A stretch of DNA of 64,000 bases. It comes from Opisthocomus hoazin. Taxonomy: Eukaryota; Chordata; Aves; Opisthocomiformes; Opisthocomidae. Shown in pieces: positions 13,367 through 26,500 of the stretch (within the stretch, counting starts at the first letter, position 1; each line of letters opens with the position of its first letter). The DNA is taken from the NCBI RefSeq assembly GCF_030867145.1, contig NC_134418.1, positions 2,724,802 to 2,788,801 of the forward strand. Direction: 5' to 3'. Both the position numbers and the translations under genes were made by a program. The notes under the pieces were generated by a model. That model had not been told where the DNA came from and searched no databases. It saw only the letters and a program-made list of their open reading frames with translations.

Positions 13367-15889
13367 ATGTTTGTGTTGACTACTTCTCTGCAGTGATGCT
13401 GAAATATATATTATCTACCTATTATGTACTTACATTTAAATACATACTTCTATATATGTAAATACATATATGTAAATACATATCTATAGTTGTATACCTA
13501 ACTTCCGGGTATCTTGCATCAGTACTCATTTCCTTCTGCATTTTCTCTTCCTCTCCAGCAAGAACCTTCTCCAGTTTTTCCAGCTTGGCTTCCTTCTCTG
13601 ATCTCAGTTTCTGCCTCCTTTGTCCTCACTTATGCTTTGGGCTTGCTAACTCCAACCTTCATATTTAATATCTGGTGTCAGAAGCAAAAAAATATCAGCC
13701 TGAGGAGAAGAGATGATAGATAGATCCAATGACCTGGGCTGGTACAGACATGTACACAGTTTTGTCTTTGAACCCAAGGTTGCCTGGAAAAGTGCCACTG
13801 GAGAACGTATAGTAGAACCCTGTGGTTTTGTAAAGTCGGGAGAAGGATCTCTGCTCTTTGATTTTAATCATCATCCATCTTCATAAAACTTCAGGGGGGT
13901 TTAGCTTTTGTTTGAATGAATTCTGTGACTTCCAGAGAAAACAGAGGCGGGGGAGTATAATTGAGAGCTTGTTTAGTGCCAAATTCATCTTAAAGCAGGG
14001 AATGCAAATCGCATAGCAAGTGTTGAATTATATATGATTAAAACTGCTTCAGTCCTTGCAAAGAAAAATAAAAAGAGCCTTTTTATTCACCAGTTAATCA
14101 TGTACAAAAAAGAAGTGGATGGAACAAAAATGAACTTAATCACAGAAAAAGGGGTCACAGTTCCTTCTTGACATATGGCTGGGTTCTCTATCATAACAGC
14201 CCAGTGCTGAATGCACTGCCATTTAAGAGTTTTAAAGAGGTACATTAAGAAGAGAGCTCGTTGATAAACGACCCTTTAAAAATGGGTGAGACTCTCTCCT
14301 TACCAACGAATGCTCAAGGTCTGCACAGTTGTCTTGGCCCATTTTGGAGGCTCTTGTGTTTTTCAAGCCAGGCAGAGCTGGAAGGTTTTTCAGTGCTTAG
14401 TTATGCGTAATGATGTATGGAGCAGATAAGAGTGTGTTGAAACCACTGAAGGCATGATCCAAATACTGTCCATTTTTGCTAACAATTGTTAGCCTGGCAG
14501 TACTTCAAAGTCAACACCCATGGACTTTCCTGATCTAGAAAGTGCCAGAGATCAAACAAAGAAAATGTAATTATCTCCATGCTTCTCTACAGTGAGAATG
14601 GTAACCTGAAAATGAGCCCTGGCCCCTGCTGAACCAACAATGTTGACATGCTCTTAGGACTGTTTGATGCAGTGGGCTGCATGGCTCCCTCAGAGAGCTT
14701 GCTGAACTTCATGTTCCCTCTGCCTTTGAAGGTATTACGCTTCTTTTGCTATTGGCAAGAGTGGATAAGGGGGTGCTACATGCTCTGCCTTAACATCAAG
14801 CCTATAGAGCTGGTGTTGAGCTGAAGGAGGATATGGAGTGAAGAAGTGGGCTCAGCTTGCCCTTGATCAGCAGTTGCCTCAGCTCTCTGCCAGTGAGTGC
14901 CAAGAAGGAGACAGACCTCCAGCGGATGCTGAAATGTTCTTTAAAGAAACAGCCACCTTTCTACTGCTTTGGTGACAGAGTGTCAGCGTTTGGTGGTAGC
15001 CAATGGATATCTACAGAGCTTCAGTAGCTGTAGTAGAGCCTGGTGAAGCTGGGAAGAGCTACTCTCTTCATTACACAGATGGGCAGCTGGGATTATTGGC
15101 CAGATCTACTTGTTGAAGAAGCCCGAGGCACTCATGGATCTGAAAGCTAAATACAAATGGGAAAACATCCTACCATGTCTCCTGGGACCTGGATGTTCTC
15201 TGGCACTCGGTCAGCTTGCTCATTACTGGGGTGTCCACCATCCCTAGCAGAGCCCTGTGCTGAGCCAGTAGGCACATGCACGTGCTTTCTCTATGTTTCA
15301 TTTTCAGGGCGATCCAAATGGCTAAATTTCCCTATTGCCATGCTCAGCACATGCCCAGCTCTGCATTCAGTCTCAAACAGCTTCTCTTTCATGCGTTAGT
15401 GTGGTGGTTACAGCTCTTCTCTGTGGGAAGGGAGGGCTTCCAAACCCATTTCCTTTGCTTCCCAAGAGACTCCCTACCCACCAGCCTGCATAATTATCCT
15501 CAGAGGAGGAAATACGTCTTCTTTTTTTTGCAGCAGTCTCACCAGATTTCCTTCTTCTCAGTTTTGGTTTTCTGCACCTTCCTCTTGAATACTTCAATGA
15601 AGTCACTGCTGATTAACACCAGCTTAACTGCAAGAAGCGGGAGATGCCTTGTTCTGGGAGAGCCAGACTTCACACGGACTTTATTCACCTTTCATTTGGC
15701 TCTGACTCCAGAGTGATTTCTTTGGTTTTGAGGCAGTTGCTCTCATTTTACAAGTCCGCACGAGCCACAAAGTCTTCAATAATCGCAACTAGACAGTGTC
15801 ATAGAGACAGAGAACGGGAAAGGGACCACACGTACATAGCCTGCTGCTCCAGCAGAGAAGGGAGGATGCAAGAGTCTTTTTGACAGATG
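13367..15889. other. Non-coding stretch with AT-rich simple repeat
   Basis: No exon recognised. The left part is AT-rich and contains the tandem repeat at 13,451-13,487. The remainder is unassigned unique sequence. Confidence 0.5.
13451..13487. repeat. AT-rich tandem repeat (TATGTAAATACA units)
   Basis: The unit ATATGTAAATACAT is repeated with slight variation inside a longer TA-rich stretch. Similar TACATA words extend leftwards to about 13,425. Confidence 0.75.
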
Positions 15890-17000
15890 CTTCCGTAAAT
15901 GATTCCACTGCTGGGGATTAAACAGACCCTTCGTAATCTGTTCCACTTTTTAACTTCCCATATAACATTTTTCTTAATATCTAACTAAATCTCCCCTGCT
16001 GCACATTTACTCAAAATTACTTCTCCTCTTACTTCCCGTGGTGTTGAAGGGCTATCTATAACTGTCCGCTTCTGAACTGTCTTGTTTGCATGTCTGAGTG
16101 TTCTGATTTTGTTTCTTCACCGCCGCCTTCTGAAACTAAACAAACCCAGTTCTTTCAGTCTTCCCTCACCCTGCAAAGCTACTCATAATTTTAATGAAAT
16201 TACTCTGGGATCTTGTCACCTTCCTTAGCACAAGTTGTCCCATCAAGAAAGTGGACCCAAACTCCAGCTAAAGTCTCACTGGAGCTGAGCAGTGCAGGAT
16301 AATTGCTTCCTGTGACATATATGCACCACTCATGTCCCAAACCTCATGTTTTCTGGTTTTTACGCTGTTGCTTTTTGTTGTTCAGCCTATGACCACCTCC
16401 CACCCCATTCTCATGCAAGCCACCCATTTCCTAGGTTTACTCCTCCCTCCTGTTCTCTAACACTCCCAATGTCCAGTGCTACTTTTGCTTCTGTTCAGCG
16501 TCATCCTCTTGATTTCAGACACTGCCTTTAACAGATCAAGATAATTTCAAATTCCAGTCTTGTCCTGCACATTGCTTGTGACCTCCTCATCTTCTGTCAG
16601 CCACAAATTACATAAATCTATTCTCTATTCCATCATCCGACTAATTATAAGAATATTGAACAGTACCAGACTCAGGACAGTCCCTTGGAGACCTTCTTAG
16701 TCTGAAAATGTGCCATTTCTAGTCTTCTTGGAGCATGGTATTCATGAGCACCCACTTTATCATGATTACTCACAGGCCATTCTTACGGGCACACCATGTG
16801 TCAAGCAATTTACAAAAGTAAAATCATTCCCTGTCACTTCTTTAATTTCCTGGCCAGTTTTCTCCACGTGATTGGTCTGCAATTCACCTGGTTCCTTTTT
16901 CTGCTTCTCTAAAGAGGGCGTTTCTTTATCTACTGCTTTGGGATCTCATTCTTGATGAGGACTGCAAAGATAAAGATGTTACTCTTCTGCCATTTCTTGT
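15890..17000 (-). mobile_element. Ancient CR1-family LINE, heavily diverged
   Basis: Antisense CR1 wording can be followed in the correct order for about 1.1 kb. CCACTTTTTAACTTCC-like and TTCTTAATATCTAACTAAAT come near 15,945-15,990, AACAAACCCAGTTCTTTCAG near 16,140, and ACTCCAGCTAAAGTCTCAC near 16,260. Then CTATTCCATCATCCGACTAA and GAACAGTACC lie near 16,625-16,665, and TGGTCTGCAATTCACCTGGT near 16,874. These correspond to the 3' region and then the reverse-transcriptase region of CR1 read backwards. No frame is left open. Confidence 0.72.
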
Positions 17001-20000
17001 AGTTGACACACATAGACTCTCTGCAGGTACCAGCAGCCCCTGGGAGAACATATTTCTGTGTAAGCAGTTGTGCAGCATCAGGTGTGGATTTTAAAACAGC
17101 ATCTGAAGTGAAAAACTCTTGTTCTATGGAGAATGTGGTATGACATGACAGGAAGCAGCCTGGATGTCATTCTGAGGGTCTTGCCCAAAAGGGTCCTGAA
17201 AGTGCCTTTTCACCTTGGAATTGCTGCCCATCTCATCACCCACCACGTGTCATGGACTGGGCAACAGGAGAAGTTCAGGGTCTTGCACTTCACTTTCTCA
17301 GAGAAGGAGAAGCCCATGACGTGCATGCCAGGTATATTTCTGTTCACAATTTATCAGTACGCACCTGTCCGACGGTGGACCACCAGTACAAACATCCCTC
17401 TCCACACCCTCGGCCACACTCCATCACCTGCTTCATGGTTAACAGTTCCTCCATAGGAATCAACTGCAATCAGAAACCAAGACGGATGGAAAGTTTTTTC
17501 AGTGTTTTAATTTTTTCCCAGAGTCTAAATCCCTTTTCAGCTTTACATCTTTAAAGAATCTGAAACACCAGATGGTATCAGGAGCAGGAAAGTGATATCC
17601 TGCGAACAAGTGTAGACCAGGAAGCAGGAGTGATGGGTTGAAGAGGGGTTAAGTTAAGCTAAAACTTTAATAAACTGAAAAATAAAATTCATCAGCAGTG
17701 TGGGTGGATCACAGTGAGGTTCTGCCTTCTAACAAAGGTGACTGAAAGAAGGAATCTGGTTAAAGAAAAAGAAAAAATTAAAAATAAAACAGCATTAAGA
17801 TGTCTTTAATGGCATTTGTAAACAAGGCATAGAAAACTGTGGTGTGAGACCCTAAGTGCCCAGTGCCTCAGCCTCCGGAAATGCTCCTCTGTCCATGAGA
17901 CAGAAATTCGGGGAAGGGCTTGGGCTATCTAGTAAGACTGGAAATCATTTGTAAAAATAGAAGCTACTGCAATGTGCCTGCCCCCGGGAACAGCAGGAAA
18001 GAAGGACAAGTCGCTCGGACTGAGATTAGATCCCAATGAACTCAATAGGAATATTCAGAGAAAATATTTTCCTTTGCCTGCCAAGGGAGATGTTTTCAAC
18101 ACAATGGCTGGAGATGTATCTTCTTTTATGCTGTTAGCTGCCACTCTTGGCTCTTTGCAAATTGCCCTAACTGAGAAGACTTTGAGAGTCTGCATTTTCA
18201 ATGCCCTTGATGGGAGATGTTTCTTGTATAAATTTCCCTCTGGGTTTTAACTTGCTCCTAAGACTTTTGACAAGAAAGCGCAAGAATTATTTCAAGGAAA
18301 TGAGGGCATTGCAATACACACAGATAATATCCTGAAAGATTGGAGGGGGGACAGCAAAGAGGGAAGACAAGAAAAGGCTGTAGAAATGGGTCAGGAAATG
18401 GGACATGTCAAGAGAAATCTAATTTCAAATCAGAAACATGAGATATTTGGGAGAAAGTGCAAGTGAATAGACATACACACTGACTCTGGCCAAAGCCAGG
18501 CGATTACAGAAATGCTGCTTTGACAGATAAGAAATATTTGTAGACTTTGGTTCCTGGAATAAAAGAAGATTATAATTCTTCTTTCTGGGATGTTCTGCAG
18601 AAGGAGTCAAAGTGAAACAGGACTGCCAACCTGGACAGGGAGATTTGAAAGTCAAAGAGAGAAGAAAGCAAGCAGCTGAGTTTTGGCAAGCTGTGTCACC
18701 CAAAGATGAACCACCTGGCCAGTAAATCCCTCTGTAGGTGACTCAGGACAGTGTGACAAAACTCATGTGCACTTTGCAGACCAGTGACGTTGATTTTCAG
18801 AAATACTGTGGAAACAGCATCTTAATGCATAGAGGGATGTCTTTACTGCACAAGATCTTAAAGAAATACATTCAGGCAGGGAAGATGGATCCAAATAAAA
18901 AATGGACCCCAAGTTCATTGTTCCCAAAGCAAAAAGCTCATTCACCTACCAGCAAGCAGAAAGGTGTTTAGCTTCCGTTTTCCAGCTGTATCCATGAAAT
19001 CTGAGTAGTGCGCAAACCATGAAAACAAGAGCTGAGATCAGGCAAGTTTGGGGAGTCTCTTCTTGAAGACAGCGTGGAGAACAGCATAATGCATGCAAAT
19101 CTGCATTTCTCTCGTCTCAAACACAGTAGGGAGAAAACTTCTGGAGGCCATGGCAAAAGACAAGACATTGCTGAAAGCTGTGAATGCTGTCACTGAAAGA
19201 AGGCTTGGGAATTATATATCAGTTCAAATCAGAGCTTTCTGTAATTGATAACATAGCGTACAGATGCAAAAATTAGTAGCACCAAAAATACTACAGCCTG
19301 AGGTATTCTATAGAATCTGTGAGATCTTCAAAAATATGTTGCAGTGGCCACAAAGGAGTACAGACATGAAGAAGATGGATATCCATGAAATTTCTACCTC
19401 AGAGAGAAGCAAAAGAGACGACAGGTTAGATCTGGTGGATCTGTTGGATTGTCCAGGGTACTCTGAGACTGCTTTATTAGAGACTCTTCTGTTAAGGTAT
19501 CTTGCTTGCCCAAATTTTGATCAGAAAGGTGAGAATTAGACTGCCTTGCCTATTCAACTCTGGACTGAGCTGATCTTGAGGCACAGATAGACAGATGTAT
19601 AAAGCACATGTACAAAATCAAATGATGGGTGGGCAGCTCAATTACTACAGGCCCTGTAGCTGATGACCCCTGAATGCTGTTTCAGTGGCAGTTGAACACA
19701 AGCTGCAATGCGAGAAGAATTTATCTCTGCAAAAGGAAGAGATGTAAAGGGCTTATGCTCAGGTTAATGTAGGAAACAGAGACCAAGAGAACATGTTAAC
19801 AGCACATACTCCAATCTCCATATATGGCTTCTGAAACATTTCTTTTGAATACAAATCTTTCTACAGGTCTGGACTGTTGAAGAACCCCAAACTCCACAGT
19901 ACTAAGCTCTTTGGGGATCTCACGGCTCAGTGACTGTAGTTAAACAGTGTACGCTTACCACTGCTCTGCCTTGAGAAGAGTACACGTAGCCGTTAGAAGC

Positions 20001-20411
20001 ACCAGAGAAATGGCTGTACTAAGAGTTGGAGCACAAAGAGTCGAAAATCAGTCCCATGTCAATTACTGATAATGAACTTGAGCATGTAATCAAAGTAGGG
20101 GAGGCTGCTGTAAATATCTAGCATGCTGTTGATGTCAAGAATACTGCTTTGATTAAATTATTCTTTATTTCTCCCATTTCCCCCATATATAGACCTCCAT
20201 TTGTCTCTACAAGTCTCTGCATAGGATTGTGCCACCCTTGCCCCGTGCTTCCTGCATCCACTTGCAGAATTCTCTGCTTGTTCCTTACCTTAAACTTACA
20301 TCTGGGACAGGGACTTTTTATTTCCATTTTGTGTGTCAGAACCAGCCAATGACCAAGGTCATCAGCTTCTTGATGGTGGCACAAAAGAAGTCATCAACAT
20401 CACAATTATAA
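17001..20411. other. Non-coding stretch, no gene seen
   Basis: Moderately AT-rich unique-looking DNA. Short frames (for example 91 codons at 19264-19539) match no known family and lack convincing splice context. Confidence 0.5.
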
Positions 20412-20598
20412 TTGGTTGCCCAGTGAGGTGGTCAATGCCCCATCCCTGGAAACATTCAAGGTCAGGCTGGATGGGGCTCGGAGCAGGTGATCCAGTTGAA
20501 GATGCCCCTGGTCACTGCAGGGTGGTTGGGACTAGATGGCCTTTAAAGGTCTCTTCCAACCCAAACCATGCCATGATTCTATGATTCTATGATTCTGT
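20412..20598 (+). mobile_element. CR1 LINE tail fragment
   Basis: A short 5'-truncated copy starts near GGTTGCCCAGTGAGG, runs through CCCATCCCTGGAAACATTCA and CTAGATGGCCTTTAAAGGTC, and ends in three ATGATTCT repeats. Only the last ~190 bases of the consensus are present. Confidence 0.9.
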
Positions 20599-23500
20599 AA
20601 TTTTTTTTAAATCTCCAGCTTCTCATCTAGAATTGCCCCTTTTCACCACAATTCAGGGTGGTAACTTGCTTAAAAACATCTTCCCCCCTTCAGTGGGGGT
20701 GGATTTCTATCTTTGGGGCTGCTATAGCCAGGTCTTGCTTAGAAAAAGAGCTCATCAGGACTGTTGCTTTCACCATTGGAGTGGAGGGCTGTGATGGTAG
20801 CACACTCTTCTCAAGGACATTGAAGAGGAAGAGAAAATGTCACAGCACTGGACAGGCAAATGGAAGTCACCCGCGTGTGGAGCATTGCTGGCGATTGCTA
20901 TCCTTTTTAGATCACTCTCAGTTTATCCGAATGCAGCACCAATTGAAGCGATAATGACTCCTCTTTCAATGGCAGCTTTCATTTGAAGTATTTTGATATG
21001 CCAGCAAGAGTTGTTTTAAAATGCCAGCAATAAATACACATTGAAAGCAATACACTTAGTGCCTCGGCTGTAAAGTCCATATATGTTCCCATCAGCTGTA
21101 TTTTTGACTGAATAAATGCTAGGTATGAACAATACTGTACTGCATTTTCCACAATCCTCCCTCCACACATACACACACACTCTCACATGCGCGTGTGCGC
21201 AGATGTTCTCTCTTCCCTGCTTTGTGGAGAGATCAGACTGAGGTTTTCCAAGAGACGCGGGCAACCTGTGTGCTTCCCACTCTGCAGCCATGGCCACCTC
21301 ACTGTGCCATGTCTCTTCAAGAAAATGCATAACGAATTCCTCTCTTAGAAGTCCACAATGTCTTCCTGGGATGAACGTAATAGGAAGAATAAATAACACT
21401 CTGCATATGAAGAGGCCTTGATATTACTATTGAGTCACCTTCCTTGGGATGTGCTTTCAACAGCATACAAAGGGCAAATACAACACTAGGAATCACAGGA
21501 AGGCATGTGATTAAAACTCTTGCGCACCATCATCTTTTGGCTGAATAGGGGTACATCTGAGCCCTGTCCAGCACAGAAGAAGATATCTGGGTGAAGAACA
21601 TCAGAGATCAGAAGAGTGAAAGAAGACAGGGTGGTATGATCAAGCAGGCCCAGCCACTGTTAGACCTAAAAAGGAGACATCTTTGGTCTAAATTCGCCTT
21701 ACTATGCCTCAGCAGGCAATCTTTGTGTCTCTACCATGTGGCCAGGACATTTCAAAGTCAAACTTAGACAGAGCTTCTGGTCTTATATGTATCTACTTCA
21801 AGTACTTGGCTAATTCTTATTTGGAATATGTACTCAACTATTTGCAATCAGGTCACGCACTGAGCATGATGGTCTGATTTGCATCTTCTTTTCATAAAAA
21901 TATTGTTTATAGTTGATTCTGTGGTTAATCTGACTGAGTCAGTCCAGCAGGACAGGGCATTCCAGAGGCATGTTTAGAAAACAAAGGCTGAAGCCTTGTC
22001 AAAAAGGATGTGTTAGTGTAGGAGAGTAATGATATCTAGGGAGACTTCAACCTGAGTTATCATGAGAGTTTTCATGAAGAATTCTTTTCTCCTTAAGGGT
22101 GGTGGAGGCATGATATAACTTCGCCAGACCACAGACACCCATAGGACTCCGGATTTTCTTCTAACTTCAAAGTTTGCAGACACAATCCAACAAGTAATGC
22201 CCCAGCCCATGACTGTTTTTTCACAGCCAGATTCTAGTTGTTGATTTGGTGGGGGACAAACAGATTACTTCATCTTTTCAGGCTTCATCAAAGTCAGAGT
22301 GACTTGGCAAATGGCTAAGAGAGACACACATGAGAAGGGCTGTCAAAGACAAATTAGGGACTATTGACTTCATCTCAGCAGATGTCTAAAACCTGACTTA
22401 CAGAGCCCACTTTGGCTTTCATTTAACACTTGTGGCCGTCACAGTTCACTCTCACTTTGCATTTTAAGTCCCAACAGGGCAGAGAATTGCCCACTAATAT
22501 GTCTGTGCATCATCTGACTTGCGCAGATCCATCATGCCAAAGGGCAGGTGGGATGGCTTGCTTAGTAAAATTCCTGCCACAGCAGGGGTCTTGACTTTCA
22601 GGACGCCTCAAGTTTTCAGGCTTCTCTGAGGGTATCTAGGTATCAGAGATTAGTCTATGATGAGCAGGATGACAGATCAGAGGAATGTGGTTTCTTCTGG
22701 TTTTGATTCCATACACAGAGTAAATTATCTTCTATGTGGATCAGCTACTAGAGAAGAAAACACTTAGTGAATGTTACTGTATTTATTTGTATTTCCTCAG
22801 TGCCTGTAAAGCCTTGCTTGAAGACACTGAGAAAATACAGACAAGATTGCTTCTAACCTGAAAGTAAGGGGAGAAAGGTCAGAATTGTAGGTACGAAGTG
22901 TCAGGCAGCATATTTTTAATGCCTGCTCACAACATGCAGCATGCTGTTGCCCTGAACTTTCCGGCACTGCTTTGACACCCTCAATCATTATATTCCTGAG
23001 GTGTTCTCAGCAAATTCCACCACCCCAGTGTCGACTGGGAAGAGTGACTAGCAAAATAAGATCACTTTGTACTGTGGGATTTTATTATGTGTGTGTTATG
23101 TTTGTAAACCCATCTAAATCCACAGAGGGCTGGTAGCAATGAGTGGTGTCATCCTCCTCGCATGAGCTGCTCTGATCTAATCCAGCAAAACATTGATCCA
23201 GCCCTCGAAGCGTTCATGGTGTTGGAACAACACTGAGCGTGCACTAAGCTCAGGGAAAGACAGACATAAGGGAAGGTAAATTTTCCTTGCCTGGAGCATG
23301 CTGAAAGGGACTGCTGAGGACCACAAAATCCAGATGACAGCTATGAGTTCTGGACAAGGTGTGTGGGATCTCATGGAAGGGCTGTTCTCAGGCAGGTTTG
23401 CGGAAGGACCATCGGTGTGGCAGAGGTTATGCTTTGTATGCTTCTCCCCAGATCAGGCAGGGTGCAGGGGTTTTGCCCAGTGACATGAGCCCATGTGAGT

Positions 23501-26500
23501 ACATGTTAGTGTAACGCAGACAATGAATTCCCCGTGGAACATCACCACTCTTGCACGCCTTAAGCACTCTTGAGTGCCTCAGCCCCATTGCAGATGGGAC
23601 CACCGGAGAGCAGGACACCTGTGAGCCACAACTTCTTGCACGCCTGGAAAAATTTTAAGTTATGCAGGTGGAGGCATATCCGAAGTGTGCACTTGGAGGA
23701 AAGGCAGTCCTGTGCACACTCTACAGCTATTTAAACAATAAATGGGAAAGGAAGTTTGAGCTGTATGCAAGGGTTTGTTCCTTAGGAGATCCTGAGCACT
23801 TGGCTGTAAAATAATGATGTGAAAACATAGTCTAAACAAGGTTTAGCAGTGACCACCTGCATAAGCCACCTTGCCCCACTCATCTGCCACTATTAGTTTA
23901 TGAATATTTGGGAAACACTAGGAATATTTCTTGCAGACTCCCTTCCCCATCATTTTTCACTCCAGGACAACTGCATGCAACAACTTATTTCTGACAGCTC
24001 TGCATAAGTTGAAAGTTTCTGGATATCAGGCAGTTACCTAATAGGAAGCACCAACATCTGTCCCGCAGATTTAATTTGACCCAGCCTGTTAGGATTGCCC
24101 AATGATGGCCATTTCTCCCATTTGAACACAGAGTGATGGTTTAGTGCCCACCTGAGGTTTAGATCCTGGTTCTGCAGGTGTCTGTCACATTTAACACAGC
24201 ATGTAAGTACACTTTGCAATGTCCTCTCCCAGACATTTACATGGCCTGGGCACTGGCTGGCAGACTGTGGCATGAAGAGAGCCATCCACCTTTGCAGGCA
24301 AGCCAAGGCTTGTAGAGGGTCAGCCATGACATGTTGCATGTGATGTGTCCGGTCAGCAGAAGACCTCTGAAGTGTGGCAGGCACATAAGGTGCCTGAATA
24401 GAAGGAATCTCACTGCATGGAGGATGCATGAGCATGCAGGGAGTGAGAGGCAGGAGCCTTCAGCATCATACTTGTAGTCATTGTGCAAGATTTGGCAGGC
24501 CTGATTTAGGAAGAATTCTGTAAAAGATGTCCAGCTACACCAACGGGGTAATAAACAACTTCTGTTGCTTTGTTGGAGATTTTGGATAGTTATTCTCCTC
24601 TTGGCAGCAAATATTGTAAAAGCAAACACCAAAAATTCTGGAGTCAACAGCTTGTCATAGAAATAATAGCAGTGTTCATCACTCCCTAGGACTGTGCATG
24701 AATCAGGGCTGTAAGAGGATTTACACCTAATACATACAAAAGCTGCAGGGGAGGGGGATGTATCCCAAAGCCCCAGGCTGACCAGCACCATGAGAGACAA
24801 GCTGGTTCCTCCTACAACATCTGAAGCCCAAGTGTTGGTTGGATCGGACAGGCAGAGTGGCAGGGCCCCATGTTGGTGCTCTCCAGGCATTTTGTTCACC
24901 ATTTCCAGACCTTATGGGGTCACCTTCACACTTCTGTACCCCAGGCACAGCTGCATTGCCTTGGTGAAGGAAATGGTCTCCTTGGAGGAGAACCAGACCA
25001 TGTTCAACAAAACGCATTTGAGATACCTCTATAAGAAGAACCAAGGGTCTGATAGGGCAATGGGAAGAGCCAGATTTTTGTCATACTCCTGCGCATTAGG
25101 AGTAACTTTGTGCAAGTGTCACTGAGGTAAGCAAGACCAGAAACAGATGTGGAGCATAGCTACAAACAGGATGCGAAAATAAACTCATTACTCCATCTGC
25201 CCACCGTAAACAGCGTGAAATTAGCAGCAAGCGAGGAATAAAAATCCAGACAAATGGCCTTTTAAAGAGAGCAGGGGGAGCTGGAAGGGCTGCTATTAGA
25301 AAAGCAGAGACATGGAAAGCCCAAGCCGTGCACAACCCGATGCATTACCTGAGCACCCTGGTCAATCAAGGGCAGAGGTGGAAAAAAACCCGTGGCGGAG
25401 AGTCTGCAAGGTGCTATTTTTGAAGGCAAAACCAGAAAGGCCACTCCATGTTTGGGAGAGAAGACCTGACTGTGCTTTTGTCCCTGCCTGTTAGGAAGCA
25501 CCATCTATTTTACAAGTCACAGAGACTTTTTTTTCTTTCCCTAAGAGGCGCTCTCTTAATGTTGCATAAAATTACTCTCTCAGGGGTAGTGTGAGGAGGA
25601 AAACGTGGTGTTCTGTTGTCTCAGTTGCAAAGACATCGCTAACAATAAAAGCCCCTGAATGATTTGGTTTTTAAGCGACATGATTATGGAATGGGTCATT
25701 CGTGACGCTCCACTTCAAGTTGCTTCAAGCACCTCTGTCATAAAGTCTGAACGGGGGTGCTTTATGCTTTGGGCTCGGGCTGTAAATATTCACCCCTGAC
25801 CTTTGTTCTATGAAGCAAGTCTCAGCTTGAGGATATATTTACTTAAAATTTTGCAGGAAAATTTCTCAAATGGTCAATCTGCTTGATTTATTCAAAGCGG
25901 GATCCCAAAGTGTTTTACAACTTTTACAGGCTGGCTGTGTTTATAACCATCCTGGGGAGTATCTTCTGCAATTCATGTAGCGGAGAGGGGGAAGGAGGGT
26001 CATAATTTCTATTTTAACCTGCTTTTCTAGCAGCTGACATGACACTGACAAAGTCATCTCTTCTAGAATAAAATCTGCCATGCTTTATCCTTGTCCAGCA
26101 GAGATCCTTTGGAGGAAGCCAGGGCAAAATAAGCTGAGCACTTTTTCCTTTTTTCCCTATGGATTCTGCTCAGATGCGTGCATGGAAAATTCAATGGTGT
26201 CTGAAAGCAGAGACTATGAGCAACTCCGGCTCATTTTATGGATCTCGGTGAAATTGCAGACCAAATGCTATTTCAAGGAAACTGGTTCCTTGTGTTCAGA
26301 GTTCTTCAAGATATGACAGCCCAAGGCAGAGTTTCCTATATGTTGGAAATAATTTCTCTCTCCACATTTGGCAGATCCAAATAAGCCTTGAGTGCTAAAT
26401 AAACCAGGTCTATGAATAAATCAGGGGTAGGAGAGCTCAAATTTGAGGTGTTCTGAGATTTGAAATAACTGAAAGCTTGACGTTGGCCATGAGGCACTTC

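Noticed and set aside
24237..24902. 221-codon minus-strand frame
   Set aside because: No recognisable domain, no supporting splice sites or neighbouring exons, and no composition bias. Treated as a chance frame.
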